A stretch of 17,316 nt of DNA from Bacteroidales bacterium. GTDB lineage: Bacteria > Bacteroidota > Bacteroidia > Bacteroidales > Bacteroidaceae. Location of the stretch: assembly GCA_004558535.1 (NCBI GenBank), contig SFCP01000025.1:1-17316 (forward strand), given 5' to 3'. Position 1 is the stretch's first letter. The number at the start of each line of letters is the position of its first letter. A program made the position numbers and the translations under genes. Below the pieces are notes generated by a model. It saw only the letters and a list, made by a program, of their open reading frames with translations. It was not told where the DNA came from and did not search any database. Below, piece after piece: positions 1 to 6,949 of this stretch.

Positions 1-55
1 TCTCCCATTCTATGGTCAGCGATATAGGAAATCGGCTGACTAAACCTACTTATTG

Positions 56-1030
56 TCAATAATTTCTATCGACTACGTAAGCCAGGAAAGCCTGCAGGCT
101 CTCCCGCACCTCCGTATTGGTGAAAGCCGTCAGGCTCTGCTCAGCGCGGGCACGGTATTCGGCCATCTTCTGCTCGGCATAGGCGATGCCTCCCCCGCTC
201 TTGGCCGCCTCCACCATGTAGCGGATATCCTCCGTCGTAGCTTCTCCGCTCTTGATGCGGGCGGCAGTGGCGTGGAGGGCCGGATCGTTGGACGTTTTCA
301 GCACGTGGAGGGCCGGCAGGGTGAGCTTGCCCTCGGCCATGTCGTTGCCGGTAGGTTTTCCGATGGAGGCATCATCGAAATAATCGAAGATATCGTCGCG
401 TATCTGGAAGCAGATACCGAGGTCGCGGCCAAAGTCTTTTGCCGCCTTCACCATTGCGTCGTCGGCCCCCGCCGTCCGTGCCGCCAGTTCGCCACAGGCA
501 GCAAAGAGGGCCGCCGTCTTGCGGTGAATGATGTGGAAGTAAGCCTCCTCGTCCGCCTTTTCGTTGCGAATATTGGCCAGCTGATAGACCTCGCCCTCAC
601 TCAGCGTAGCGCCAAGTTCGGCCACGATGCGCACCCCTTCGATTGAGTTGGTCAGGGCCGCCTGACAGAGGGCCTGCGAGAGGATGTAGTCGCCCACGAG
701 TACGGCAATCTGGTTGCCATAGACGGCATTGGCCGAGGCCATTCCGCGGCGCATGTTGCTCTCGTCGACCACGTCGTCGTGGACCAGGCTGGCCGTGTGC
801 AGGAGTTCCAGCGTGACGGCCGCCCGCAGGGTTTCGGTGCGAATAGGTCCGCATTCCTTGGCTATGAGCAGCACCATGAGGGGCCGCATCATCTTTCCCT
901 TACGCGAGCGCACGTAGTCCAAAGCCCTGCCCAGATAATCGTCTTCGTGGGTCAGGGTTTGCTCAAAAAGAAGTCGGTAGTTGTCCAGTTCGGCAGCCAC
1001 CGGCCGGCGCAGTTGTTCGAGAAAGTCCAT
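56..1030 (-). CDS. Polyprenyl diphosphate synthase (trans-isoprenyl chain elongation)
   Basis: This 324-residue protein has the two aspartate-rich motifs of all-trans polyprenyl synthetases: DDVVD at residues 85-89 and DDIFD at 212-216. These bind the Mg2+-diphosphate of the allylic primer and of isopentenyl diphosphate. Between them lie the family blocks around LLHTASLVHDD, GDYILSQA and HRKTAALFAACGE. Length and motifs fit enzymes such as octaprenyl or heptaprenyl diphosphate synthase, which make the side chain of menaquinone in the cytoplasm. Product chain length cannot be read with confidence. The ATG at 1030 gives the normal N-terminus and lies about 20 nt from a TACTTTTG promoter element. 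The gene is divergent from polA, 90 bp away. It ends with TGA at 56-58; an imperfect inverted repeat (GTCAGC 15-20, GCTGAC 35-40) lies beyond but lacks a convincing T-tract. Confidence in the family is high, in the exact quinone role moderate. Confidence 0.95.
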   Translation of the reverse strand: MDFLEQLRRPVAAELDNYRLLFEQTLTHEDDYLGRALDYVRSRKGKMMRPLMVLLIAKECGPIRTETLRAAVTLELLHTASLVHDDVVDESNMRRGMASANAVYGNQIAVLVGDYILSQALCQAALTNSIEGVRIVAELGATLSEGEVYQLANIRNEKADEEAYFHIIHRKTAALFAACGELAARTAGADDAMVKAAKDFGRDLGICFQIRDDIFDYFDDASIGKPTGNDMAEGKLTLPALHVLKTSNDPALHATAARIKSGEATTEDIRYMVEAAKSGGGIAYAEQKMAEYRARAEQSLTAFTNTEVRESLQAFLAYVVDRNY

Positions 1031-1051
1031 CGGAAATCGGTTTTCAGCCTA

Positions 1052-1059
1052 CAAAAGTA
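1052..1059 (-). promoter_or_regulatory. -7 promoter element for the polyprenyl synthase gene
   Basis: On the minus strand this reads TACTTTTG, a full match to the Bacteroidetes -7 consensus TAnnTTTG, 21 nt before the start codon at 1030. No TTTG -33 element is visible at the expected 19-21 nt upstream. For polA on the other strand only a weaker TAATTTTA at 1093-1100 is present, at a similar distance from its start. Confidence 0.55.
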
Positions 1060-1120
1060 CGAAATAATCGGTACAGAGTGGATAGATTTTAGTAATTTTA
1101 CCAAGCAAAACGAAATACTA

Positions 1121-3889
1121 ATGGACAAAATCTACCTACTGGATGCCTACGCGCTGATTTATCGCGCCTACTACGCGCTCATCCGCTCGCCGCGCATCAA
1201 CTCAAAAGGCGAGAACACTTCGGCCATCTTCGGCTTTGTCAACACGCTCGAGGACCTGCTTCGCAAGGAGAACCCCGAATACATTGCCGTGGCCTTTGAC
1301 CCTGCGGGCAAGACCTTTCGCCACGAAGCCTACCCCGAATACAAGGCACAGCGCGAGGCCACGCCCGAGGATATCCGGCGCAGCGTGCCCATCATCAAGG
1401 ACATCATCCGCGCCTACCGCATCCCCATCGTCGAGGTGCCGGGCTTCGAGGCCGACGATGTGGTGGGCACACTGGCCCGACTGAGCGCCGAGGCGGGACT
1501 GGACGTGCGGATGCTGACACCGGACAAGGACTACGCGCAACTGGTGACCGACAACATCAAGATGTGCCGCCCCGGCCACGGCGCACAGGGCATGGAGGTG
1601 CTCGGCCCTGCCGAGGTCTGTCAAAAGTACGGCATCAACGCCCCCCTACAAGTGATTGACTTGCTCGCACTCATGGGCGACACGGCCGACAATATCCCGG
1701 GGTGTCCCGGCGTGGGCGAGAAAACGGCCGTCAAACTGATGGGAGAATTTGGCAGCGTGGAGGAAATGCTCGCCCACTCCGACCGGCTGAAAGGTGCCTT
1801 GCGAAAAAAAGTGGAGGAGAACGCGGAAAAGATCCGCTTCTCGAAATTTCTGACCACCATCCGCACGGACGTTCCCCTCACCTTCGACCTGGCATCGATG
1901 CGTCGGCAACCGGTGGACGAGCCGGCGCTGCGAAAACTTTTCGACGAGCTGGAGTTTCGCACTTTGGCGGCGCGCATTTTTGGCGATGCCGCACCTGCCT
2001 CCAAAAAGGCGGTCGCCGAACCCTCTCTCTTTCCCGAATTTTCGAACGAAGAGGCGGGCGATTTATTTCAAACAAGCCTTGAGGACCTAAATTCCACGCC
2101 TCACGAATACCATTTAGCTGATACTGTGGAGAAAATACAGGATTTGGTTGCGCAAATCTTGACATTCCGAAAAATTGCATTTGACACAGAAACCACTTCG
2201 ACCGACGCACTGCAGGCGAAATTGGTCGGCATGAGCTTTTCCGTCGAGGGCGGAAAGGCTTGGTACGTCCCAGTTTCACGTGAAACCGACGAAGTGCTAA
2301 AAATCCTAAACTTGCTGCAACCCTTCTTCGCGAACGAAGAAATCCTGAAGGTCGGACAAAATCTGAAGTACGACCTGAACGTGCTGGCGAACTACGGCGT
2401 CGAGGTCCGCGGCCCGCTATTCGACACCATGCTGGCGCACTACGTCATCCAACCCGAGCTGCGCCACAACCTGGACTACCTGGCCGAAATCTACCTGCAC
2501 TACCGCACGATCCACATCGAGGCACTCATCGGCGCCAAGGGACGGGGACAAAAGAGCATGGCCGAGCTGCCGCCCGCCGCCATCTGCGACTATGCCTGCG
2601 AGGACGCCGACGTGGCCCTGCGCCTGCAGCCGCTGCTCGAAAAGGAGTTGCGTGAAAGCGGGACGGAGGCACTCTTCCGCGACATCGAGATGCCGCTCAT
2701 GCCCGTGCTTGCACGGATGGAAAGGAACGGTGTGCGACTGGACACCGCGGCACTGGCGGAAAGCAGCAACGAGATGCGCCGGCAACTGACCGAGGTGGAA
2801 CAGACCATCTACGACCTGGCCGGCCACCCCTTCGTCATCACTTCTCCGCGACAGGTGGGCGATGTGCTCTTCGGCGAACTGAAACTGGCCGAAAAAGCCC
2901 GCAAGACCAAGAGCGGGCAATATTCGACCAACGAAGAAGCCCTCGACGCCCTCCGCCACAAGCATCCCATCGTCCCCGAGATACTGAAATACCGCCGCCT
3001 GCGGAAACTGCTGAGCACCTACATAGATGCGCTGCCCGAACTGCTCTCGCCGCACGACGGACGCCTGCACAGCTCTTTCAACCAGAGCGTTACGGCCACG
3101 GGGCGGCTTTCGTCGAGCAACCCGAACCTGCAGAATATCCCCGTGCGGGGCGAGGACGGCCGCGAAATCCGCAAGGCCTTCGTGCCCGAGGAGGGATGCG
3201 TATTCTTCTCGGCAGACTATTCGCAGATAGAGCTTCGGATCATGGCCCACCTGAGCGGCGACGAGCACCTGATCCGCGACTTCAACGACGGGCGGGACAT
3301 CCACGCGGCGACAGCTGCCCGCATCTTCAAAAAGCCCCTTGAGGAAATCGACCGGGACGAGCGTCGCAAGGCCAAGACGGCCAATTTCGGCATCATATAC
3401 GGCATCTCGGCGTTCGGCCTGGCCGAGCGGATGGACGTCAGCCGCGCCGAGGCAAAAGCCCTCATCGACAACTACTTCCTCACCTACCCCGGCGTCAAGA
3501 CCTACATCGAGCGAAGCGTGGCCGAAGCCCGTGAAAAGGGGTACATCGAGACGCTGTTCGGCCGCAGGCGCTACCTGCCCGACATCACCTCGCGCAACGC
3601 CGTGGTGCGCGGCTACGCAGAGCGAAATGCCGTCAATGCACCCATCCAGGGCACGGCGGCAGACATCATCAAGGTGGCCATGATCCGCATCGACCGGCGG
3701 CTGCGCGAGGAGGGACTCCGCAGCAAGATGATCCTGCAAGTGCACGACGAACTCAATTTCTCCGTGCCGCGCGAAGAATTGCCCCACCTGCAGCGGATTG
3801 TCATCGAGGAAATGGAAAATGCCTGCCCGCTGAGCGTGCCTCTCCTGGCCGACTGCGGCACGGGAAGCAACTGGCTGGAAGCCCACTAA
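1121..3889 (+). CDS. polA: DNA polymerase I
   Basis: This 922-residue protein is family A DNA polymerase, which fills gaps and removes RNA primers during replication and repair. The N-terminal ~290 residues are the 5'-3' exonuclease domain (start MDKIYLLDAYALIYRAYYAL, then FEADDVVGTLA and the helix-hairpin-helix region GVGEKTA). A 3'-5' proofreading domain follows with an intact DxE motif (D355, E357) and the YxxxD motif in YACEDAD, so proofreading looks active, unlike the Bacillus and Taq enzymes. The polymerase domain has motif A (DYSQIELR, D699), motif B (RRKAKTANFGIIYG) and motif C (VHDE, D876). I chose the ATG at 1121 because the open frame upstream to 779 overlaps the divergent synthase gene and has no family similarity, while MDKIYLLD is the typical start. 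Codons at about 2030-2370 (linker and start of the proofreading domain) are visibly richer in A/T than the rest. Confidence 0.97.
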   Translation: MDKIYLLDAYALIYRAYYALIRSPRINSKGENTSAIFGFVNTLEDLLRKENPEYIAVAFDPAGKTFRHEAYPEYKAQREATPEDIRRSVPIIKDIIRAYRIPIVEVPGFEADDVVGTLARLSAEAGLDVRMLTPDKDYAQLVTDNIKMCRPGHGAQGMEVLGPAEVCQKYGINAPLQVIDLLALMGDTADNIPGCPGVGEKTAVKLMGEFGSVEEMLAHSDRLKGALRKKVEENAEKIRFSKFLTTIRTDVPLTFDLASMRRQPVDEPALRKLFDELEFRTLAARIFGDAAPASKKAVAEPSLFPEFSNEEAGDLFQTSLEDLNSTPHEYHLADTVEKIQDLVAQILTFRKIAFDTETTSTDALQAKLVGMSFSVEGGKAWYVPVSRETDEVLKILNLLQPFFANEEILKVGQNLKYDLNVLANYGVEVRGPLFDTMLAHYVIQPELRHNLDYLAEIYLHYRTIHIEALIGAKGRGQKSMAELPPAAICDYACEDADVALRLQPLLEKELRESGTEALFRDIEMPLMPVLARMERNGVRLDTAALAESSNEMRRQLTEVEQTIYDLAGHPFVITSPRQVGDVLFGELKLAEKARKTKSGQYSTNEEALDALRHKHPIVPEILKYRRLRKLLSTYIDALPELLSPHDGRLHSSFNQSVTATGRLSSSNPNLQNIPVRGEDGREIRKAFVPEEGCVFFSADYSQIELRIMAHLSGDEHLIRDFNDGRDIHAATAARIFKKPLEEIDRDERRKAKTANFGIIYGISAFGLAERMDVSRAEAKALIDNYFLTYPGVKTYIERSVAEAREKGYIETLFGRRRYLPDITSRNAVVRGYAERNAVNAPIQGTAADIIKVAMIRIDRRLREEGLRSKMILQVHDELNFSVPREELPHLQRIVIEEMENACPLSVPLLADCGTGSNWLEAH

Positions 3890-3931
3890 GCGACAGGCGG
3901 AAGCGGCCAGGCCGACACGAAGGCTACCTAC

Positions 3932-3982
3932 ACACCGACGGGAGCCCCTGCGAAGATGATTTCGAGGGGCTCCCGTCGGTGT
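3932..3982. terminator. Bidirectional hairpin between convergent polA and fprA
   Basis: The arms at 3932-3949 and 3965-3982 are a perfect 18-bp inverted repeat. After a one-base bulge (G3950), four further pairs (CGAA 3951-3954 with TTCG 3961-3964) close a GATGAT loop. It lies between the stop codons of the two facing genes, so one hairpin probably ends both transcripts. The flanking T-tracts are short on both sides (TATTT on the plus strand), so efficiency is uncertain. Confidence 0.75.
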
Positions 3983-4018
3983 ATTTCCAGGTCCCTTGCG
4001 GGGACGGCGGTGCAGCGG

Positions 4019-5221
4019 TTACTGTGCGTCCGGAGCGCCGGCGTTGAGGGCTGCATGGGCAAGGGCTTCCCCCATGCGGCGGGCAGCGGCCAGTGCATCG
4101 GCGTCGGGTGCCTGCTTCCACTCCAAGGGGTCGGCCACCCACTGCATTTTCATTTTTTCGTTGTAGTGGTGGATGGTCTTGACCGCCGCAGAGGCCCAGG
4201 TGTAGCCACCGAAGCAGGCCAGATGACGACCCTCGACCTGCCGGCCGGCCAAGCGGCGCAGCAGGTCCTCGACCACGGGGAACACGCCGCCGTTGTAGGT
4301 AGGACCGCCCACGGCCAAGGCGTTGTAGCGGAAGATGTCGGCAAGGACGAACGAGGGCTGGCTCACACTGAGGTTGTGCACAGCGATATGGCGCAGGCCC
4401 GCAGCGGCAGCTCCCTCGGCCACGGCTTCGGCCACGCGTTGGGTGTTGCCATACATCGAGCCGTAGCAGACCACCAGTCCCGGCTCGGTCTCGCCGTGGC
4501 TCATGCGGCGATAGGTTTCCACGGCGCGGCCCGCGTTTTCGGTCCAAACAGGGCCGTGGGTGGAGCAGATCATGCGGATGTCAAGGCCGGACAGTTTCTT
4601 CAGGGCCGTGCGCACGGGCGCGCAGAACTTGCCCAGGATGGCCGCGAAGTAGCGTTCCATTTCGGGGAAGTAGGGTGTGCAGTCCATCCGGCTGTCGAGG
4701 ACGGCCCCGTTGAGCGCGCCGAAGCAGCCGAAGGCGTCGCCCGAGAACAGGATGCCCTGTGCGGGCAGATAGGTGACCATCGTCTCGGGCCAATGCAGCA
4801 TCGGGGCCAGGTGGAACTGCATCTCCACGCCGCCGAGCGAGAGGCGGTCGCCCTCCTTGACCACGATGTCTTCGCCACCCTGCGGTCCGAAAAATCCGCG
4901 GACCATATCGTGCGTCTTGGCATTGCCGACGACACGTATTTCGGGGTAGTAGCGGCGTATCAGCTCCAGGCTGCCGGAGTGGTCCGGCTCCATGTGGTTC
5001 ACCACGAGGTAGTCAATTTTCCGTTCGCCGAGGACGGCGCGGATTTTCGCCAGAAATTCGCCAAAGAAATCAGCTTCGACGGTATCGATGAGGGCGACTT
5101 TATCCGAGACGACGAGGTAGGCGTTGTAGCTGACGCCGAGGGGGAGCGCCCAAAGTCCCTCGAAGCGGTGCTTCGTGCGGTCGTTGACGCCCACGTAATA
5201 GACGTTATCTGTAATCTGCAT
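4019..5221 (-). CDS. fprA: Flavodiiron protein (FprA/A-type flavoprotein)
   Basis: This 400-residue cytoplasmic protein joins an N-terminal metallo-beta-lactamase-like diiron domain to a C-terminal flavodoxin-like FMN domain, the minimal A-type architecture. The diiron ligands are all visible: H76, E78, D80 and H81 in NHMEPDH, H143 in MLHWPET, D162 in FSGDAFG and H222 in CSTHGP. The FMN-binding loop is YGSMYGNTQ, from about residue 253. Such proteins reduce O2 to water and/or NO to N2O using electrons from rubredoxin-type carriers and protect anaerobes; substrate preference cannot be read here. I start at the ATG at 5221 (MQITDNVYYVG). The longer frame from 5269 would cross the promoter and add 16 residues without family similarity. 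There is no rubredoxin domain or neighbouring rubredoxin gene. It is convergent with polA and divergent from the permease gene. Confidence 0.93.
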   Translation of the reverse strand: MQITDNVYYVGVNDRTKHRFEGLWALPLGVSYNAYLVVSDKVALIDTVEADFFGEFLAKIRAVLGERKIDYLVVNHMEPDHSGSLELIRRYYPEIRVVGNAKTHDMVRGFFGPQGGEDIVVKEGDRLSLGGVEMQFHLAPMLHWPETMVTYLPAQGILFSGDAFGCFGALNGAVLDSRMDCTPYFPEMERYFAAILGKFCAPVRTALKKLSGLDIRMICSTHGPVWTENAGRAVETYRRMSHGETEPGLVVCYGSMYGNTQRVAEAVAEGAAAAGLRHIAVHNLSVSQPSFVLADIFRYNALAVGGPTYNGGVFPVVEDLLRRLAGRQVEGRHLACFGGYTWASAAVKTIHHYNEKMKMQWVADPLEWKQAPDADALAAARRMGEALAHAALNAGAPDAQ

Positions 5222-5238
5222 CTTCCAAAAGTTTTCTG

Positions 5239-5269
5239 CAAAGGTACTACATTCGCGTATATTGCCCAA
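5239..5269 (-). promoter_or_regulatory. Promoter of fprA
   Basis: On the minus strand TACCTTTG (5239-5246) matches the Bacteroidetes -7 consensus TAnnTTTG. A TTGG (5266-5269) lies 19 nt upstream, at the -33 distance. The -7 element is 17 nt from the chosen start codon, so the leader is very short. Its position inside the longer open frame supports the start at 5221. Confidence 0.65.
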
Positions 5270-5363
5270 GAATGCTTGGCGCTATGCACATTTTTTTGGA
5301 AACTTTGCCTTTGATAAAGGCGCTGCCCTACCCTGCTGCGCCCGAAACGCTAATATCTTCGTT

Positions 5364-6284
5364 ATGGATTATCTACACATCGTCAGCAGGATGCTGATTA
5401 TTTTCGGTGTTGTGCTCGTGGGATTTTTTGCAGCGCGCCGCGGTCTGTGGGCTGCCGAGCTCAACAAGCACATCTCGGTCTTTGTGCTCAACGTGACGGC
5501 GCCGCTGCTCATCCTCTCGTCGGTCATGGGCGAGGGTCTGGTCTTCGAGGCCGCCGTAATCGGTCAGCTGCTGCTCGTCTCGCTGCTCAACTACGTCATC
5601 CTGGTCGGTGCGGCCTACGCGGCCACTTCCATTTGGCACTTGGAGGGATTTCGGCGCGGCCTGCTGCGCTTCATGCTGTCCTTTGGCAACGTCACCTTCA
5701 TCGGCTTCCCCGTGCTGATGGCCATCTTCGGCGAGCGTGCGGTCTTCTACGGCGCTGTGCTCACCATCCCCTTCAACCTGCTGATTTTCACGCTTGGCAT
5801 CGAGTTTATCGCGGGCACGGGTAAACTGCGGAGTGCCTTCCGTCCGCGGCTGATGTTCTCGCCGTGCGTCGTGGCAGCCATGCTGGCGGCCGTTCTGGCC
5901 CTGCTCAAGGTGCAGCCGCCGCAGGTGATGGGCGACTTCTGCCACCTGATTGGCGACATGACCATCCCGTGCGCGCTCCTTATCATCGGGTCGAGCCTGA
6001 GCCGCATCCCGCTGCGCGACATGGCGGGCAACCGCTTTGTCTATACGATGTCGGCGCTGCGGCTGCTCATCCTGCCCTTGGTGGTGCTCGGTGTGTTTCG
6101 CCTGTTGGGCTTCGATACCTACGTGACCAACGTGGCAGCGGTGCTGAGCGGCATGCCCGTGGCGGCCAACGGCATCATGTTCTGCATCCGCTACGGCCGC
6201 GACGACCGCCTCATGGCACAGGGCATCTTCATCAGCACACTGCTCTCGATCTTCTCCATTCCGCTGCTCACGCTCCTGCTGTAG
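5364..6284 (+). CDS. AEC-family (auxin efflux carrier-like) permease
   Basis: This is a 306-residue, very hydrophobic protein with about ten predicted membrane segments in the two five-helix halves usual for the AEC family: segments around residues 5-25, 37-55, 64-86, 95-118 and 125-147 in the first half, then from about 168 to the C-terminus in the second. Family-like features are the NKHISVFVLNVTAPLLILS block, FGNVTFIGFPV with helix-breaking residues in the first half, and VLSGMPVAANG in the second. Bacterial members move small organic anions such as malate or other carboxylates across the inner membrane; the substrate here is unknown. I start at the ATG at 5364 because MDYLHIVSRMLIIFGVVLVG begins the first membrane segment, whereas the frame open from 5262 overlaps the fprA promoter. 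It is monocistronic, with no partner gene to hint at substrate. Confidence 0.85.
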   Translation: MDYLHIVSRMLIIFGVVLVGFFAARRGLWAAELNKHISVFVLNVTAPLLILSSVMGEGLVFEAAVIGQLLLVSLLNYVILVGAAYAATSIWHLEGFRRGLLRFMLSFGNVTFIGFPVLMAIFGERAVFYGAVLTIPFNLLIFTLGIEFIAGTGKLRSAFRPRLMFSPCVVAAMLAAVLALLKVQPPQVMGDFCHLIGDMTIPCALLIIGSSLSRIPLRDMAGNRFVYTMSALRLLILPLVVLGVFRLLGFDTYVTNVAAVLSGMPVAANGIMFCIRYGRDDRLMAQGIFISTLLSIFSIPLLTLLL

Positions 6285-6421
6285 CAAAGCATTGTCCTGT
6301 CGCTTCCGACACGAGGCAGACTTCCCGTTTATCGCCCCCGAAGAGGATGGAAGCCCTCGGCGGGGAGGCTGCTGCCAGGCATCGCGCCCGCGGCCGTCCC
6401 AGCACGGAGCGGACACGGGGA
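6285..6421. other. Gene-free spacer before promoter-hairpin copy 1
   Basis: I see no gene, tandem repeat or strong terminator here. A weak inverted repeat TGTCG/CGACA lies just after the permease stop codon, without a T-tract. Confidence 0.4.
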
Positions 6422-6445
6422 AATGTTAAAACGCGGAGAGTCGGA

Positions 6446-6477
6446 TTTGCTTTTCGATGAAAAATGTAGTATATTTG
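6446..6477 (+). promoter_or_regulatory. Near-consensus Bacteroidetes promoter in copy 1
   Basis: TTTG at 6446-6449 and TATATTTG at 6470-6477 are separated by 20 nt, matching the -33/-7 promoter of Bacteroides-type primary sigma factor on both elements and on spacing. It is a better match than any promoter in front of the protein genes in this window. Transcription would begin around 6482 and enter the hairpin at once. Confidence 0.8.
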
Positions 6478-6481
6478 CCAT

Positions 6482-6526
6482 AGCCAAGGAGGAAGCCGCC
6501 CATCGCAAGCGGCTTCCTCCTTTTTT
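6482..6526 (+). ncRNA. Putative ~45-nt hairpin RNA, copy 1
   Basis: Directly after the promoter, AAGGAGGAAGCCGC (6486-6499) pairs perfectly over 14 bp with 6509-6522. The loop is CCATCGCAA, and T residues run from 6521 to 6526. This is an excellent intrinsic terminator, so the predicted product is a transcript of about 45 nt consisting almost only of the hairpin. It could be a stable small RNA, or an attenuator that mostly stops transcription toward the beta-galactosidase gene. The left arm contains AAGGAGG and the right arm CCTCCTT, the Shine-Dalgarno and anti-Shine-Dalgarno sequences. No start codon follows, so it is not a leader peptide. The start site is inferred from the promoter, not seen. 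Confidence 0.55.
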
Positions 6527-6543
6527 AGGTCCTGCCTGCGAGG

Positions 6544-6669
6544 GAAACTATCCGGCATCTGCGAAAAACTACAAGGCACTTGGTTTTATCTACGTCCCGG
6601 GTAGTTGAAATTAGCCGGCACTTGGATAAAACGGCGCACGGCTTTATGGGAAAATTCCGGCACAAAAGG
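6544..6669 (+). repeat. Degenerate ~21-bp repeats (CTATCCGGCACTTG type) after copy 1
   Basis: Two adjacent units (6544-6562, with ACTATCCGGCA; 6563-6582, with ACTACAAGGCACTTG) are followed by looser units at about 6607-6625 (TTAGCCGGCACTTGG) and 6650-6669 (ATTCCGGCACAAA). The same two unit types alternate four times at 11196-11276, next to copy 2. They are direct repeats with no spacers and carry no plausible gene. Confidence 0.6.
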
Positions 6670-6822
6670 GGGCTTTAGGAAAGTTTACGTTAAATCTGCT
6701 TGTGCACTTCGATGCACTTTCTGTCCGCCCTGCCTCTGCGGCCCGACGCCTCAGGCGGCCACCGAAAACCGCCCTTTTCGCTTAAATTCCGGAAAGAGTG
6801 GCAGCGATTCAAATATTCTTTC
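6670..6822. other. Gene-free spacer before the beta-galactosidase promoter
   Basis: I see no gene here. A small inverted repeat GTGCA/TGCAC lies at 6702-6717, and a possible further decayed repeat unit (AAATTCCGG) near 6784-6792. Confidence 0.35.
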
Positions 6823-6882
6823 TACCTTTGTAGGCGACGCATTGTATCCCTGTGCTTCCGCTGCATCCCCCGCGCGGGGTGC
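6823..6882 (+). promoter_or_regulatory. Beta-galactosidase promoter and structured leader
   Basis: TACCTTTG at 6823-6830 matches the -7 consensus TAnnTTTG; no clear TTTG lies 19-21 nt upstream. It implies a leader of about 115 nt before the ATG at 6950. The leader contains a GC-rich imperfect hairpin (GCATCCCC 6863-6870 against GGGGTGC 6876-6882). The lack of a -33 element would fit an activator-dependent promoter, as expected for a glycan-use gene, but that is inference. Confidence 0.5.
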
Positions 6883-6949
6883 ATACCCGCGGGCACACAC
6901 CTGCGCTCCACTACATCTAATACCAATAAAAACATACAATACTATCGTT

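Larger units (their letters stand above)
6422..6526 (+). repeat. Promoter-hairpin repeat, copy 1
   Basis: This is the first of three copies of a dispersed module. The order is: box AATGTTAAAACG (6422-6433), 12 variable bases, -33 TTTG (6446-6449), 20 bases, -7 TATATTTG (6470-6477), then a hairpin (6486-6522) and T6. The other copies are at 11321-11425 (minus) and 17221-17316 (plus, truncated). Box, promoter elements and both spacings are identical in all three, while the bases between box and -33 are not. The core GATGAAAAATGTAGTATATT is also nearly constant. Confidence 0.85.

Noticed and set aside
779..1120. Upstream extension of the polA reading frame
   Set aside because: It overlaps the divergent polyprenyl synthase gene and its promoter, and the translation is not polymerase-like before MDKIYLLD.
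2417..3886. Minus-strand open frame of about 489 codons opposite polA
   Set aside because: Shadow of the polymerase domain; the product resembles no family.
3924..4547. Minus-strand open frame overlapping fprA in another phase
   Set aside because: Arg/Gly/Pro-rich product typical of an out-of-frame reading; fprA in the other phase has all diiron ligands.
6422..6526. Insertion sequence or transposon end
   Set aside because: No transposase, no target-site duplication and no terminal inverted repeats around any of the three copies; a non-autonomous mobile origin remains possible but unsupported.
6482..6526. Riboswitch or leader-peptide attenuator
   Set aside because: The transcript is too short for a ligand-binding domain, has no alternative pairing region before the hairpin, and has no start codon with an open frame.
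6605..6949. Upstream extension of the beta-galactosidase frame
   Set aside because: It runs through degenerate repeats and the probable promoter; the signal peptide at 6950 marks the start.
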